Below, piece by piece: positions 1 through 6,806 of a DNA stretch of 9,625 nucleotides (its first letter is position 1; every line of letters begins with the position of its first letter). The notes beneath the pieces were generated by a model. The model made no database searches, was not told the DNA's origin, and saw nothing but the letters and a program-made list of their open reading frames with translations. Origin of the DNA: Planctomycetaceae bacterium (lineage in GTDB: Bacteria; Planctomycetota; Planctomycetia; Pirellulales; Pirellulaceae); NCBI GenBank assembly GCA_002862265.1, contig PKCQ01000595.1:1-9625 (forward strand), written 5' to 3'. The translations under genes were made by a program, and so were the position numbers.

Positions 1-830
1 TCGAGAACGAAATCAAAGAAGCTGCAAAACGCGACGTTGCTGTTCGAGTTACTTGGACAGGTGACGCAGACTTGGACATTCGCGTTCGCGAACCCGCTGG
101 AACAATTTGCTCTTTGTCGAATCCTCAGACTGTCAGTGGTGGAGTCCTGCTTGGCGACACCTCAAGCCAGAGTGAAGAAGCAAGCATCGACGGCTTCTCT
201 GAGTACTACGTTTGTGCTCAAGGCTACGCTGGACAATACGACATTTTGATTCGTCGTGTTTACGGTGAAGTTTCTGGCGGCAAGGTTACCGTTGAAGTCT
301 TTACAGACTTTGGTAGCGAAGCACAGACTCACACGGTGAAGCAAGTCAAGCTTGGCGAAGACGGAACAATGTTCCCTGTTACTGTCAAAAAAGGCCATCG
401 TGAAACCCCAATCGCTGCGGCTCACTTGGCAAAAGTTCAAAAGCAACAACTAGAGTTGGGACAAGCGGTCCTCGGCCAATTCGGTGGAAGTGATTCTGCT
501 GCTGGCCAGAACAACTACTTCAACTTCCGCAATGCAATTGCTGCCCGACGCTTCGGTGGATTCCCAATCGGACGCGGGGGAGTCGTTGGCTATCGACCTC
601 AGATCACTACACTGCCGGAAGGTGCAACCATGTTTGTTACGGGTGTCATTTCCGCAGATCGACGTTACGTGCGAGTTTCACCCACACCGCAGTTCTCAGG
701 TATTGGGGAGATTTTCACGTTTAGCTTCGTCGGTGGAGGAGGCGGAGGAGGCGGAATGGGTGGCGGTGGCTTCGGCGGCGGAATGGGCGGCGGAATGGGC
801 GGCGGTGGCCAAGGCGGTTTTGGCTTCTAA
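1..830 (+). CDS. 3' part of a secreted-type protein with YfaP/DUF2135-like domain and Gly/Met-rich tail
   Basis: The frame is open from base 3, so the gene starts upstream of the window; the in-frame TTG at 72 is internal. The first visible part (about residues 10-95) has the pattern V-T-W-T-G-D-A-D-L-D-I-R-V-R-E-P, then G-G-x-L-L-G-D, then a G-Q-Y-D-I strand and a V-T-V-x-V strand. This is the beta-sandwich pattern of the YfaP/DUF2135 group, often found at the end of longer secreted or repeat proteins. Near the C-terminus, the stretch A-T-M-F-V-T-G-V-I-S-A-D-R-R-Y-V-R-V resembles a strand pair I associate with planctomycete secretin-like proteins. The last 27 or so residues are almost all Gly, with Met, Phe and one Gln, ending G-F-G-F. 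They are encoded by imperfect GGC/GGA repeats. An extracellular or periplasmic location is inferred. The function is unknown, and the missing N-terminus could hold the defining domain. Confidence 0.85.
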   Translation, partial: ENEIKEAAKRDVAVRVTWTGDADLDIRVREPAGTICSLSNPQTVSGGVLLGDTSSQSEEASIDGFSEYYVCAQGYAGQYDILIRRVYGEVSGGKVTVEVFTDFGSEAQTHTVKQVKLGEDGTMFPVTVKKGHRETPIAAAHLAKVQKQQLELGQAVLGQFGGSDSAAGQNNYFNFRNAIAARRFGGFPIGRGGVVGYRPQITTLPEGATMFVTGVISADRRYVRVSPTPQFSGIGEIFTFSFVGGGGGGGGMGGGGFGGGMGGGMGGGGQGGFGF

Positions 831-862
831 CACCAACCTAGAATTTGGATCAAACAAATCGA

Positions 863-890
863 GGCGAGTTCTTTCCGAGCTCGCCTTTTT
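863..890 (+). terminator. Rho-independent terminator after the Gly-rich protein
   Basis: A six-base-pair stem, GGCGAG at 863-868 with CTCGCC at 880-885, encloses an 11-base loop and runs straight into TTTTT at 886-890. It lies 33 bases past the TAA of the upstream gene. It also separates that gene from the minus-strand permease gene that converges on it and ends at 937. Confidence 0.75.
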
Positions 891-936
891 CGTTTGGACC
901 GCGAATCAGCTACCCCCAAACCAGCGAGCATCGGAA

Positions 937-2085
937 TCAACTTTCCATAGCCAAGTTGCTACGGGCCCAGGCCCAAGGCAGAAACAGCAGAACGGGCAGC
1001 CAGACACAGATGGTAGGTGACAAGTAAGTTCCCGTCGCCCCAAGAGCATTCAACGCCATGACGACGGCACTAAAGCCTGAAACCAACAAAAGGCAAGCCC
1101 CGGCAACCCAAAACACATGACGATCAGGGCGGGTCAATAGGATTGGAACTCCGAGCAAGATAATCGTCCAGTCCGTCAGGGGTCTCAAGAAACGACCGTG
1201 AATCAACACGCGCAAATCATTGCCACTCAGAGTCTCTCCATGCAGACGCTGCACCAGCTCTCCTGTTGAAGCGTACTGCTTCCAAGAACTCCCGCCTCGC
1301 AGCAATTCGTACTGAACGTTGCTGGCGATAAAACACTCTCCGGGCTGGAGCCAGTCGGTATCTTTCGATGTGAGCAATATCGGCTTGCCGTTGACTCCGT
1401 ACACAGAGTTCTTTTCATCGATCGTGAGAGGCTCAGCGACGTTGATGAAAATGTATCCCGCAGGCTTTCCATCCTCGCGGGGGCGGAAGTATCCATTCTC
1501 CGCCTTAATGATGCTCCCAAAGTTTCTTGCCAAGATTCCGCTTTGCGTCAGCAGCCAGGGAGCAACAATTTGAAAATGAGCCGGAAGTAAGTGCCGCCCC
1601 TGCAACAAGCCCTCCGCCTCGGCGATCACCGTTGGCTTCATCCGCCGCGGGAGCTCGCCGGTCAAATCCTGTGGTAAACGATCCAGCTGATCTTGGTAAA
1701 TGGGAATGGCACACTCTCGCATCGCCGCGGCACCTAGGATCACAACCGCAGACGCGGTTAGCAAAGGACGGATAACCCTGCGTTTGGTAATGCCTGCTGC
1801 CTGCATTGCGGTAAACTCATGTGTCTTTTTGAGCCATGCGACGACAAACAGAAAGGCCAATAGCGCGAGCAATCCGCTTAGTCGCTCATAGAATGTCAGC
1901 AAGTGTGGAGCGTAGTACTCCACCACGACCTGGAACAGATGCTGATCTTTCTGTTCTGCAAAGCGTTGAAATTCGTCGAGGTTGGTGAAGAGCAGAACCA
2001 CTATCAACAACCCAGACAGCGAGGCAAAACTGATACAGAAAGCGCGCAGGTAGAGGAACAACAAGTAACGATCGATTTTGGTCAT
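937..2085 (-). CDS. LptF/LptG family permease (lipopolysaccharide export ABC transporter)
   Basis: This is a 382-residue inner-membrane protein of the YjgP/YjgQ (LptF/LptG) family. In Gram-negative bacteria such subunits work with LptB and LptC to extract lipopolysaccharide from the inner membrane and pass it to the periplasmic bridge. Three hydrophobic segments lie at about 14-34, 60-82 and 104-120. A long periplasmic region of about 170 residues follows, where the family has its beta-jellyroll, and then three more segments with a charged link (T-R-P-D-R-H) between the fourth and fifth. The family signature before the third helix is visible as H-E-F-T-A-M-Q-A-A-G-I-T. Length is normal. I chose the ATG at 2085, which has AGGA about ten bases upstream; a TTG at 2091 in the same frame is less likely. 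F and G cannot be told apart here and no second permease is adjacent, so the partner must be encoded elsewhere. The DUF4254 gene lies upstream on the same strand. Confidence 0.93.
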   Translation of the reverse strand: MTKIDRYLLFLYLRAFCISFASLSGLLIVVLLFTNLDEFQRFAEQKDQHLFQVVVEYYAPHLLTFYERLSGLLALLAFLFVVAWLKKTHEFTAMQAAGITKRRVIRPLLTASAVVILGAAAMRECAIPIYQDQLDRLPQDLTGELPRRMKPTVIAEAEGLLQGRHLLPAHFQIVAPWLLTQSGILARNFGSIIKAENGYFRPREDGKPAGYIFINVAEPLTIDEKNSVYGVNGKPILLTSKDTDWLQPGECFIASNVQYELLRGGSSWKQYASTGELVQRLHGETLSGNDLRVLIHGRFLRPLTDWTIILLGVPILLTRPDRHVFWVAGACLLLVSGFSAVVMALNALGATGTYLSPTICVWLPVLLFLPWAWARSNLAMES

Positions 2086-2215
2086 ACCCAAAATGTCCTG
2101 TAGTGGTTCCTAATGCGACCAACGTTTGAGCTTCTGCCAACGGAAAGTGTTTAAGCGCAGGGGAGACCTGCTCTAAAAGCGAACTTGGGCAGTCAGATTC
2201 TGACGTAACTTCCGC

Positions 2216-2818
2216 CTAACCAACCATTTTCTTTGCTTCGTACAAATAAGGATTCAGCGAAGGATCGTTATACATTTTCATTTGACGATACGTCTTGTGG
2301 ATCTTCCGCCCAGCAAAGATGTCTTCCAATAGTTCGCGCAGCGACTGACTAAGGTCCATGCGTTGCTCCTCGCAAAGTTCGATTCGACTGTTGACCAAAT
2401 CTACGTGGGCTTGATCCACATCGTCTCGATCCAGTTGCTCGCGATAGTGAAAGAGCCGCAGCGACATGATGCTGAGGCGATCTACGGCGCTGCCTGGTGT
2501 CTCTGTGTTCAGCCTCGCCCCACTAGCCAAAGTCACTTTCTGATCGATCAACATCGTCGTGAGCCAATCATCGATCTTCTCGATGTGATCATTCCGTGAT
2601 TGATTGAGTCGATCGATGTTGCGTTTGACGATAGCGATTTGTTCGTCCGTAACGTTTTTGCTACGCGCTATGTCCTCTTCGTGCCATAGCTCGAAATTGA
2701 AAGAGTGTTGCTTGCAAATCAAATCCATCACGCCATCGTAGGTGTTCTCAATAGGTTGCTCATGCCACAAAGCTACGGTGGATTCATGAAGCTGCAAAAC
2801 TAGACTGACGTCGATCAT
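2216..2818 (-). CDS. DUF4254 domain-containing protein
   Basis: This is a 200-residue soluble, probably cytoplasmic, helical protein with no signal peptide or membrane segment. It matches DUF4254 as I remember it: L-W-H-E-E-D-I-A-R near residue 45, then I-V-K-R-N-I-D-R-L-N-Q-S-R-N-D, then N-T-E-T-P-G-S-A-V-D-R-L-S-I near residue 110, and C-E-E-Q-R-M-D-L-S-Q-S-L toward the end. The biochemical function is unknown. From memory, the family is found in planctomycetes and Bacteroidetes, often near heptosyltransferase-like glycosyltransferases, which hints at surface glycan work. The ATG at 2818 is preferred because GAGGA sits five bases before it; a GTG at 2830 would overlap that ribosome binding site. 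The gene reads toward the LptF/LptG gene across a gap of about 130 bases with no convincing terminator, so co-transcription is possible. Confidence 0.88.
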   Translation of the reverse strand: MIDVSLVLQLHESTVALWHEQPIENTYDGVMDLICKQHSFNFELWHEEDIARSKNVTDEQIAIVKRNIDRLNQSRNDHIEKIDDWLTTMLIDQKVTLASGARLNTETPGSAVDRLSIMSLRLFHYREQLDRDDVDQAHVDLVNSRIELCEEQRMDLSQSLRELLEDIFAGRKIHKTYRQMKMYNDPSLNPYLYEAKKMVG

Positions 2819-3099
2819 GGAATTCCTCACAAGGAAGCGAACTTTCGATAGCTGGTTTTAGCGGATTGGGACGAAGCTAGGCAAGGCAGATCGAGTTTAC
2901 CGGCGAAGGCAAAATCCGTCGACGAAATACCAAATCTAGACGTTGCAAGTGTCGATACAAACGAAACAGACGGGGGCTTCTGCCCGACGTGCTAAATGAC
3001 GGGATGGGATCGAAATTGGCCAATGTTGTAATCGTTTTATTACCTAGTTGGTGCTACCGAGTTGGTAGAGACACTAAGCTGGGAAAGGACTCCTGCATT

Positions 3100-4059
3100 A
3101 TGCGACTCAAGATAACTTGGATCATTGCTAGCATCGTACTTTGCCCACAACTGGCGAGTGCACAAAGTCAGGGCTTCGTGCCAGGCACAGGAATTGAGCT
3201 AACCAAAGTCGGCGATGACTTCGAAGATCCAAACTGGAAGTGGATTCCAAACGGGCTGAAAAGTTCGGAAGAGATCAATGGCCGGCAAAATGGACCACTT
3301 GGAAAGTCGGCCAATGGACGTTGGTACGAAGGCGTCAAACGCGGCTACCCAGATGTAGTCAAACGAGTCGCCACGCCTGCTGATGGGCTTCCTGGCAGCG
3401 AGGGCGCGTTGCTTCTGCAATCGCTAAAGACCGGCATTCCTGGTAGCCCAAGCTACAAGATGCAACAAGAAGATTTTATCTGCAACGTCCAGTATCGACA
3501 GGGCAAAATCGGCGTTCACCAACAGCCTAGCGTTGTGACTCGCGTCTACTTACCCCCTGTGGAAGAATGGGAGCACCGCAACGGCCCTCACTTCGCTTTC
3601 CGCGTCGCCCTTGAAACGACCAAAATGGAAACCAGCAAGAAGCTCTTCTTCAGCTCTACGAAGGAAGAGAATGAAATCTACTGGCCCGGACTCTTCATTT
3701 TGTTCGAAAGCAAAGCGAAGACTGGCGAAGAACACGACTACGCTTACTTCCGCGTCCGAGCAAACCGCCGTGGTGGTGACTTCAAGGGACCGCCAATCAC
3801 CACGACAGGCTGGTGGACTCTAGGCATGTCGATTACTCCGGATGGTGCAGTACACTACTACGCCAAGCCCGGCGTTGAAGACTTGACCGCTGAGGATTAC
3901 CTGACCAGCCAGTATCCTTACGGTTACCGTTGCGAGCGATTCCGCTCCGTATTCTTTAATGTTGTCAACGGCGACAATGGCCGCGACTGGACAACTCCCT
4001 TTATCCTCGACGACACGAAGGTCTACGTTCGAAACGGCGGTCGCACTGCTCGGCGATAG
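3100..4059 (+). CDS. Secreted protein of unknown function with a likely beta-sandwich (lectin-like) fold
   Basis: This is a 319-residue protein starting with a clear signal peptide: R-L-K, a hydrophobic core I-T-W-I-I-A-S-I-V-L, and an A-S-A cleavage site at about residue 21. The ATG at 3100 has AAGGA ten bases upstream. The same frame is open back to a GTG at 2989, but that extension has no good ribosome binding site and would bury the signal peptide. The mature part is rich in aromatic residues and alternating strands, with W-Y-E-G-V-K-R-G-Y-P-D, Y-W-P-G-L-F-I-L-F-E, F-R-V-R-A-N-R-R-G-G-D and a closing I-L-D-D-T-K-V-Y-V strand. These patterns recall concanavalin-like or carbohydrate-binding jelly-rolls, but I recognise no family and see no catalytic residue set. 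There is no lipobox and no C-terminal anchor, so it is probably periplasmic or extracellular. It stands alone between the divergent DUF4254 gene and a strong terminator. A small hairpin (CTACC at 3053-3057 with GGTAG at 3063-3067) lies in the leader. Confidence 0.85.
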   Translation: MRLKITWIIASIVLCPQLASAQSQGFVPGTGIELTKVGDDFEDPNWKWIPNGLKSSEEINGRQNGPLGKSANGRWYEGVKRGYPDVVKRVATPADGLPGSEGALLLQSLKTGIPGSPSYKMQQEDFICNVQYRQGKIGVHQQPSVVTRVYLPPVEEWEHRNGPHFAFRVALETTKMETSKKLFFSSTKEENEIYWPGLFILFESKAKTGEEHDYAYFRVRANRRGGDFKGPPITTTGWWTLGMSITPDGAVHYYAKPGVEDLTAEDYLTSQYPYGYRCERFRSVFFNVVNGDNGRDWTTPFILDDTKVYVRNGGRTARR

Positions 4060-4091
4060 ATACCGACGGACAAAGACCAAATGCGACTAAG

Positions 4092-4120
4092 AAGCCCCGT
4101 GCATCCGCACGGGGCTTTTT
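4092..4120 (+). terminator. Strong Rho-independent terminator after the secreted protein
   Basis: A perfect 11-base-pair stem, AAGCCCCGTGC at 4092-4102 with GCACGGGGCTT at 4107-4117, closes on a four-base loop (ATCC). The run of T at 4116-4120 ends it. It begins 33 bases after the stop codon of the secreted protein gene. This is the clearest terminator in the window. Confidence 0.92.
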
Positions 4121-4275
4121 CGTTGTTCGCGAGGCTATAGGAATCATTCTTCACAATCGACTGGTTCGCCCCCGGCACTGTTCCCTAACGCTCTCCAACA
4201 CGCTTTGTCGATCTTGCAAGTGACAAACGCTCAGAGCTGCCGCCCATCAAAGCCATGACTCCGCCAGGATGATTG

Positions 4276-4518
4276 CTACGAGCGTTGATCACTTTTTCTA
4301 CTCGTTAAGAGGAACAGAGGCACGCATTCACGCCCCATTTCTGGCCTGCAGTCAGGCGGGATAAGATTGACGAAACGTCGCGCGAATTTAAGCCAATTCA
4401 CATCCTCGTCTTGCACAATGACTTTGGTATCAGTCGGAAAGGTTGTAGTGAATCCCATCTGCATCGGATGGCCGTTGATCCACTCGCTATGGCTTCTGCT
4501 GACGTTTAACCGCTTCAA
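4276..4518 (-). CDS. Possible small hypothetical protein or remnant of a larger gene
   Basis: An 80-residue frame opens with a TTG and ends in TAG. Its central and C-terminal parts look protein-like: M-Q-M-G-F-T-T-T-F-P, then V-I-V-Q-D-E-D-V-N-W-L-K-F-A-R-R-F, then I-P-P-D-C-R-P-E-M-G-R-E. The start is weak, because neither the TTG at 4518 nor the internal ATG codons have a clear ribosome binding site. The frame is open 14 codons further upstream to a TAA at 4561-4563, and that extension includes P-T-E-V-E-R-K-F-L. I do not recognise a family. It may be a real small orphan gene, the 3' end of a gene that has lost its start, or chance. Confidence 0.3.
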   Translation of the reverse strand: MKRLNVSRSHSEWINGHPMQMGFTTTFPTDTKVIVQDEDVNWLKFARRFVNLIPPDCRPEMGRECVPLFLLTSRKSDQRS

Positions 4519-4679
4519 GAATTTTCGTTCTACCTCGGTGGGGCTCGCGGGCGGCGGTGGTTACCTTTCTCTACATTCTTGGCTTACTGAACAATTCAAA
4601 AATGGCTTAACCTTACAAAACCTAAATGTGTTTGCGAGTCCATTACGAAAGTCCTCTAACTGGTGAGCCCGCCTCGGTC

Positions 4680-4714
4680 GGGACACGCTGTCGAATGCCC
4701 CGCGTCCCTTTTTT
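4680..4714 (+). terminator. Imperfect hairpin followed by six T (terminator-like)
   Basis: GGGACACG at 4680-4687 can pair with CGCGTCCC at 4701-4708 with one A-C mismatch, leaving a 13-base loop and followed by TTTTTT at 4709-4714. No convincing plus-strand gene precedes it. It may instead be part of a repeated element together with the tandem repeat that starts 17 bases later. Confidence 0.4.
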
Positions 4715-4730
4715 CCAGGAGCGCCTAAAC

Positions 4731-4770
4731 AGATCGCATAGCGTAGATCGCATAGCGTAGATCGCATAGT
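4731..4770. repeat. Tandem repeat, 14-base unit, nearly three copies
   Basis: The unit AGATCGCATAGCGT occurs exactly at 4731-4744 and 4745-4758, and a third copy at 4759-4770 is cut after AGATCGCATAG plus T. Each unit contains the short inverted repeat CGC-ATA-GCG, and the junctions contain GCG-TAGAT-CGC, so several small hairpins are possible. The length is not a multiple of three per unit and no convincing gene spans it, so it is probably non-coding. Confidence 0.9.
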
Positions 4771-5230
4771 GAATTTAACCTGCAGGAGAAACTTGCTCCC
4801 CTCGTCCTCGGCACTTGGACAAACATACTGTGATGGACGATAGCGAGATAAGTACCCGACGTTTGGCAATGCCTTGGTGAAACCCTAGTTCCAGGGAATT
4901 AAATTGAAGGCAAGCCCATCAAGTTATTTGAGCTATTAGATTTGCCCCGAGCAAGAATGATAAAGTTCTTCAAACGACATCCTGGTGCATCCAAACCACA
5001 AACCAAGGGGTAACGTGTTCTTCACGCCCGTTTCTAAATGCAGCGCCAAGCCGATTTATTGCAAGTTATTTTGAGACTAACTTTGCTATACCGATTTACA
5101 GGACGACTGCAATGCGGGTAGAAGCAGGCTGAGCAGGCCCCCCAATTCTGGAGATAACGACCGGAAGGTCTACGTGATTGTGAATGCGACACGGCTACAT
5201 AAGCCCATCGTGGATCTCCCCAGATCTCAA

Positions 5231-5259
5231 TTGACATTTTTAAGAAGAGCACTTTTGCT
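5231..5259 (+). promoter_or_regulatory. Promoter-like site with consensus -35
   Basis: TTGACA at 5231-5236 matches the sigma-70 -35 box exactly. After 17 bases comes TTTGCT at 5254-5259, which matches only three of six -10 positions. A Shine-Dalgarno-like AAGGAG at 5292-5297 and an ATG at 5301 follow downstream. The combination suggests a small transcription unit, but the -10 is poor and the site could be chance. Confidence 0.35.
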
Positions 5260-5326
5260 CGCCTCTCGTGCAAACTTCAGCTGAGTGTTTTAAGGAGAAG
5301 ATGTCGAGTTCGACAAATAAGAATCG

Positions 5327-5449
5327 ATGCACACGATCGAAGAGGCTCTAGAAAAACGGGGAGACGAAAAACAAGCTGACGACCAGAGCAAAGAGCTGCA
5401 TCCGCGTCAAGAACCCCCTGTAAAGCTCGCGGGAAAATCGCTTCGCTGA
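5327..5449 (+). CDS. Possible 40-residue charged peptide
   Basis: An ATG at 5327 opens a 40-codon frame ending in TGA at 5447. It gives a very hydrophilic, Glu/Lys/Asp/Gln-rich peptide that begins M-H-T-I-E-E-A-L-E-K-R-G-D and is predicted helical at its N-terminus. It has no cysteine and no hydrophobic segment. Its own ribosome binding site is weak (AAGAA). The good AAGGAG at 5292-5297 instead serves an ATG at 5301 that opens a 16-codon frame ending at 5351, overlapping this one by 25 bases. Translational coupling, a frameshifted old gene, or chance are all possible. I recognise no family. Confidence 0.3.
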   Translation: MHTIEEALEKRGDEKQADDQSKELHPRQEPPVKLAGKSLR

Positions 5450-5461
5450 GTGAACCTCCAG

Positions 5462-5499
5462 AGGTAATAACCGGCCTCTTAGGTAATAACCGGCCTCTT
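5462..5499. repeat. Perfect tandem duplication of a 19-base unit
   Basis: AGGTAATAACCGGCCTCTT is present twice in a row, at 5462-5480 and 5481-5499, without a mismatch. The unit starts AGG and carries CCT near its end around a CCGG core. With the preceding GA, GAGG can pair with CCTC in either copy. It lies 30 bases past the stop of the minus-strand CCA-adding enzyme gene, so it would fall in that transcript's 3' region. It has no strong T run in either direction. Confidence 0.9.
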
Positions 5500-5528
5500 T
5501 ATAGCCCCCGAAACGCAAGGCCTCCCCC

Positions 5529-6761
5529 TCATTTGCCGACTCTACCCTTGAGCCACTGAAGTGCTCCCGACTTCGAATCTAGCTCGCCGTCCAACTGTAG
5601 ATCTCGTGCATCCTGCAGCAATCGTTTGAATTCGGGTCCTGGCTTCAGCCCAGAACCAATGAGATCTTTACCGAGCAATAGCGGCTCTGGGTCCAACTCA
5701 GACACAGCTTCCATTCTTGCCGCCAGATCTGCTGCAACCCCCGACGCATCGTAGACTCCTTCCGTTAGTTGAAGCACTTTCAAAGCGGTTGCAAAGCGCG
5801 AGTTCAAAACCAGTGGCTGCACTTGCGACCATTTTTTTTGATTCGCCTTTAGGAGAAACGCGTGCTTGAGCACCGCAAATCGAATGGACTCAGCATCAGT
5901 ATTCGAAAGCTTTAGACTCGACTTAAGCGCCGACAGCTGACTTTCACTCGCCTGCGCAATTACATACATCGCAGCCACTATTACTTGCCACGTATCATTC
6001 TGAGCCGCTTCCAAAACTTGCCGAAATACGTGCTGCCTGGCATGCCATCGCTGGTCAATCTCTGGAAAGATCGACGCGAGTAGTCCGAGCTCTTGCCATT
6101 CCTGCACCGCCCAAGCTGCTCGTGCGGCACTCAGCGTTTTCTGCACTTCGACGGCGATTCGCTCACCACTAACAACCGAGACCTGAGTCGCGCTGACTCG
6201 CACGGCGTCGCGCGTTGCGTCCTCGATTTGAAAGTCAAATCGGGCCGCAAAACGAACCGCGCGTAGCATACGCAGCTTGTCCTCAGCAATGCGAGCTGCC
6301 GGATTTCCAATGGCTCGAATCACTTTTCTCTCCAAATCCGTTCGGCCACCAACAAAATCGATCACTTCCTCGGCAAGAGGATCATAGAACATCCCATTGA
6401 TCGTGAAGTCGCGTCGCTGAGCGTCGTGCTCAGGTGTGCTATAGGTCACGGAGTCAGGCCTGCGTCCATCGCTGTACGTTGCATCGGTGCGGAAAGTCGC
6501 AACCTCGACCTGCCCAGCAGCCTTGTTGGGCCCCATCACAATCATGACTCCGAAGGCTGCTCCCACTGCGATGGTTCGTTTTTTACCGAAGAGCTCTCGA
6601 ACTTGCTCCGGTGTTGCAGAGGTCGCAACGTCGTAGTCAGCAGCTTCGTTGCCCATCAACAGGTCACGCACGCAGCCGCCTGCAAACAGGGCTTCGAATC
6701 CTGCCTTGCGTAGCTGTTGCACGACGCTGCGTGCAAATTCTTCCTTATGAGATTTGGACAA
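5529..6761 (-). CDS. cca: CCA-adding enzyme (tRNA nucleotidyltransferase)
   Basis: This class II nucleotidyltransferase builds or repairs the 3' CCA end of tRNAs from CTP and ATP in the cytoplasm. The N-terminal catalytic head is complete. It has G-G-C-V-R-D-L-L at about 28-35, the metal-binding pair D-Y-D at 42-44, and R-R-D-F-T-I-N-G-M around 118-126. The neck motifs are I-R-A-I-G-N-P and E-D-K-L-R-M-L-R-A-V-R-F, followed by E-R-I-A-V-E. The body and tail are helical, and total length (410) is normal. There is no ATG upstream of the catalytic motif. I prefer the TTG at 6761, which has AAGG about ten bases before it; TTGs at 6794 and 6791 are alternatives and would give up to 421 residues. 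From sequence alone, an enzyme adding only CC or only A cannot be fully excluded. A perfect inverted repeat lies upstream at 6807-6828. Confidence 0.95.
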   Translation of the reverse strand: MSKSHKEEFARSVVQQLRKAGFEALFAGGCVRDLLMGNEAADYDVATSATPEQVRELFGKKRTIAVGAAFGVMIVMGPNKAAGQVEVATFRTDATYSDGRRPDSVTYSTPEHDAQRRDFTINGMFYDPLAEEVIDFVGGRTDLERKVIRAIGNPAARIAEDKLRMLRAVRFAARFDFQIEDATRDAVRVSATQVSVVSGERIAVEVQKTLSAARAAWAVQEWQELGLLASIFPEIDQRWHARQHVFRQVLEAAQNDTWQVIVAAMYVIAQASESQLSALKSSLKLSNTDAESIRFAVLKHAFLLKANQKKWSQVQPLVLNSRFATALKVLQLTEGVYDASGVAADLAARMEAVSELDPEPLLLGKDLIGSGLKPGPEFKRLLQDARDLQLDGELDSKSGALQWLKGRVGK

Positions 6762-6806
6762 TCGTTGATTCCCTTTGCATTCAGCCCACAACAAGAGTCA
6801 TTGAAG

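Larger units (their letters stand above)
4121..5528. other. Gene-poor stretch with repeats and only tiny or doubtful ORFs
   Basis: About 1.4 kb separates the terminator at 4120 from the end of the CCA-adding enzyme gene. Open frames here are short, overlap on opposite strands, and mostly give protein-unlike sequences. What can be supported is listed separately: a possible small minus-strand gene near 4276-4518, a hairpin with a T run near 4680-4714, a 14-base tandem repeat at 4731-4770, a promoter-like site with tiny ORFs at 5231-5449, and a 19-base duplication at 5462-5499. I see nothing convincing from about 4800 to 5230. No tRNA, transposase or integrase is visible. A decayed gene plus a dispersed non-coding repeat is the simplest reading. 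Confidence 0.6.

Noticed and set aside
484..1020. Plus-strand 178-residue open frame overlapping the Gly-rich gene
   Set aside because: It is an out-of-frame reading of the Gly-rich repeats (giving E-E-A-E-E-A and A-A-E-W runs), crosses the terminator and then runs antisense into the permease gene.
2157..2171. GCAGG-GGAGA-CCTGC hairpin between the DUF4254 and LptF/LptG genes as a terminator
   Set aside because: The stem is only five base pairs and no T run follows on the minus strand.
2989..3099. N-terminal extension of the secreted protein from a GTG at 2989
   Set aside because: The ATG at 3100 has a ribosome binding site and starts a normal signal peptide; the extension would place that signal peptide internally.
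4367..4666. Plus-strand 99-residue open frame
   Set aside because: It is largely antisense to the better-looking minus frame at 4276-4518, has no ribosome binding site, and gives a low-quality Leu/Ser-rich peptide.
4731..4770. CRISPR-like repeats
   Set aside because: The copies are directly adjacent without spacers and no cas gene is present, so this is a simple tandem repeat.
4561..4869. Minus-strand 102-residue open frame across the tandem repeat
   Set aside because: It spans the 14-base repeat and the hairpin, its composition is Cys/Arg/Ser-rich and protein-unlike, and it has no ribosome binding site. It is best explained by non-coding repeats.
5034..5273. Minus-strand 79-residue open frame
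   Set aside because: It has no ribosome binding site, its sequence is rich in Cys, Arg and Trp with no pattern, and it overlaps the promoter-like site at 5231.
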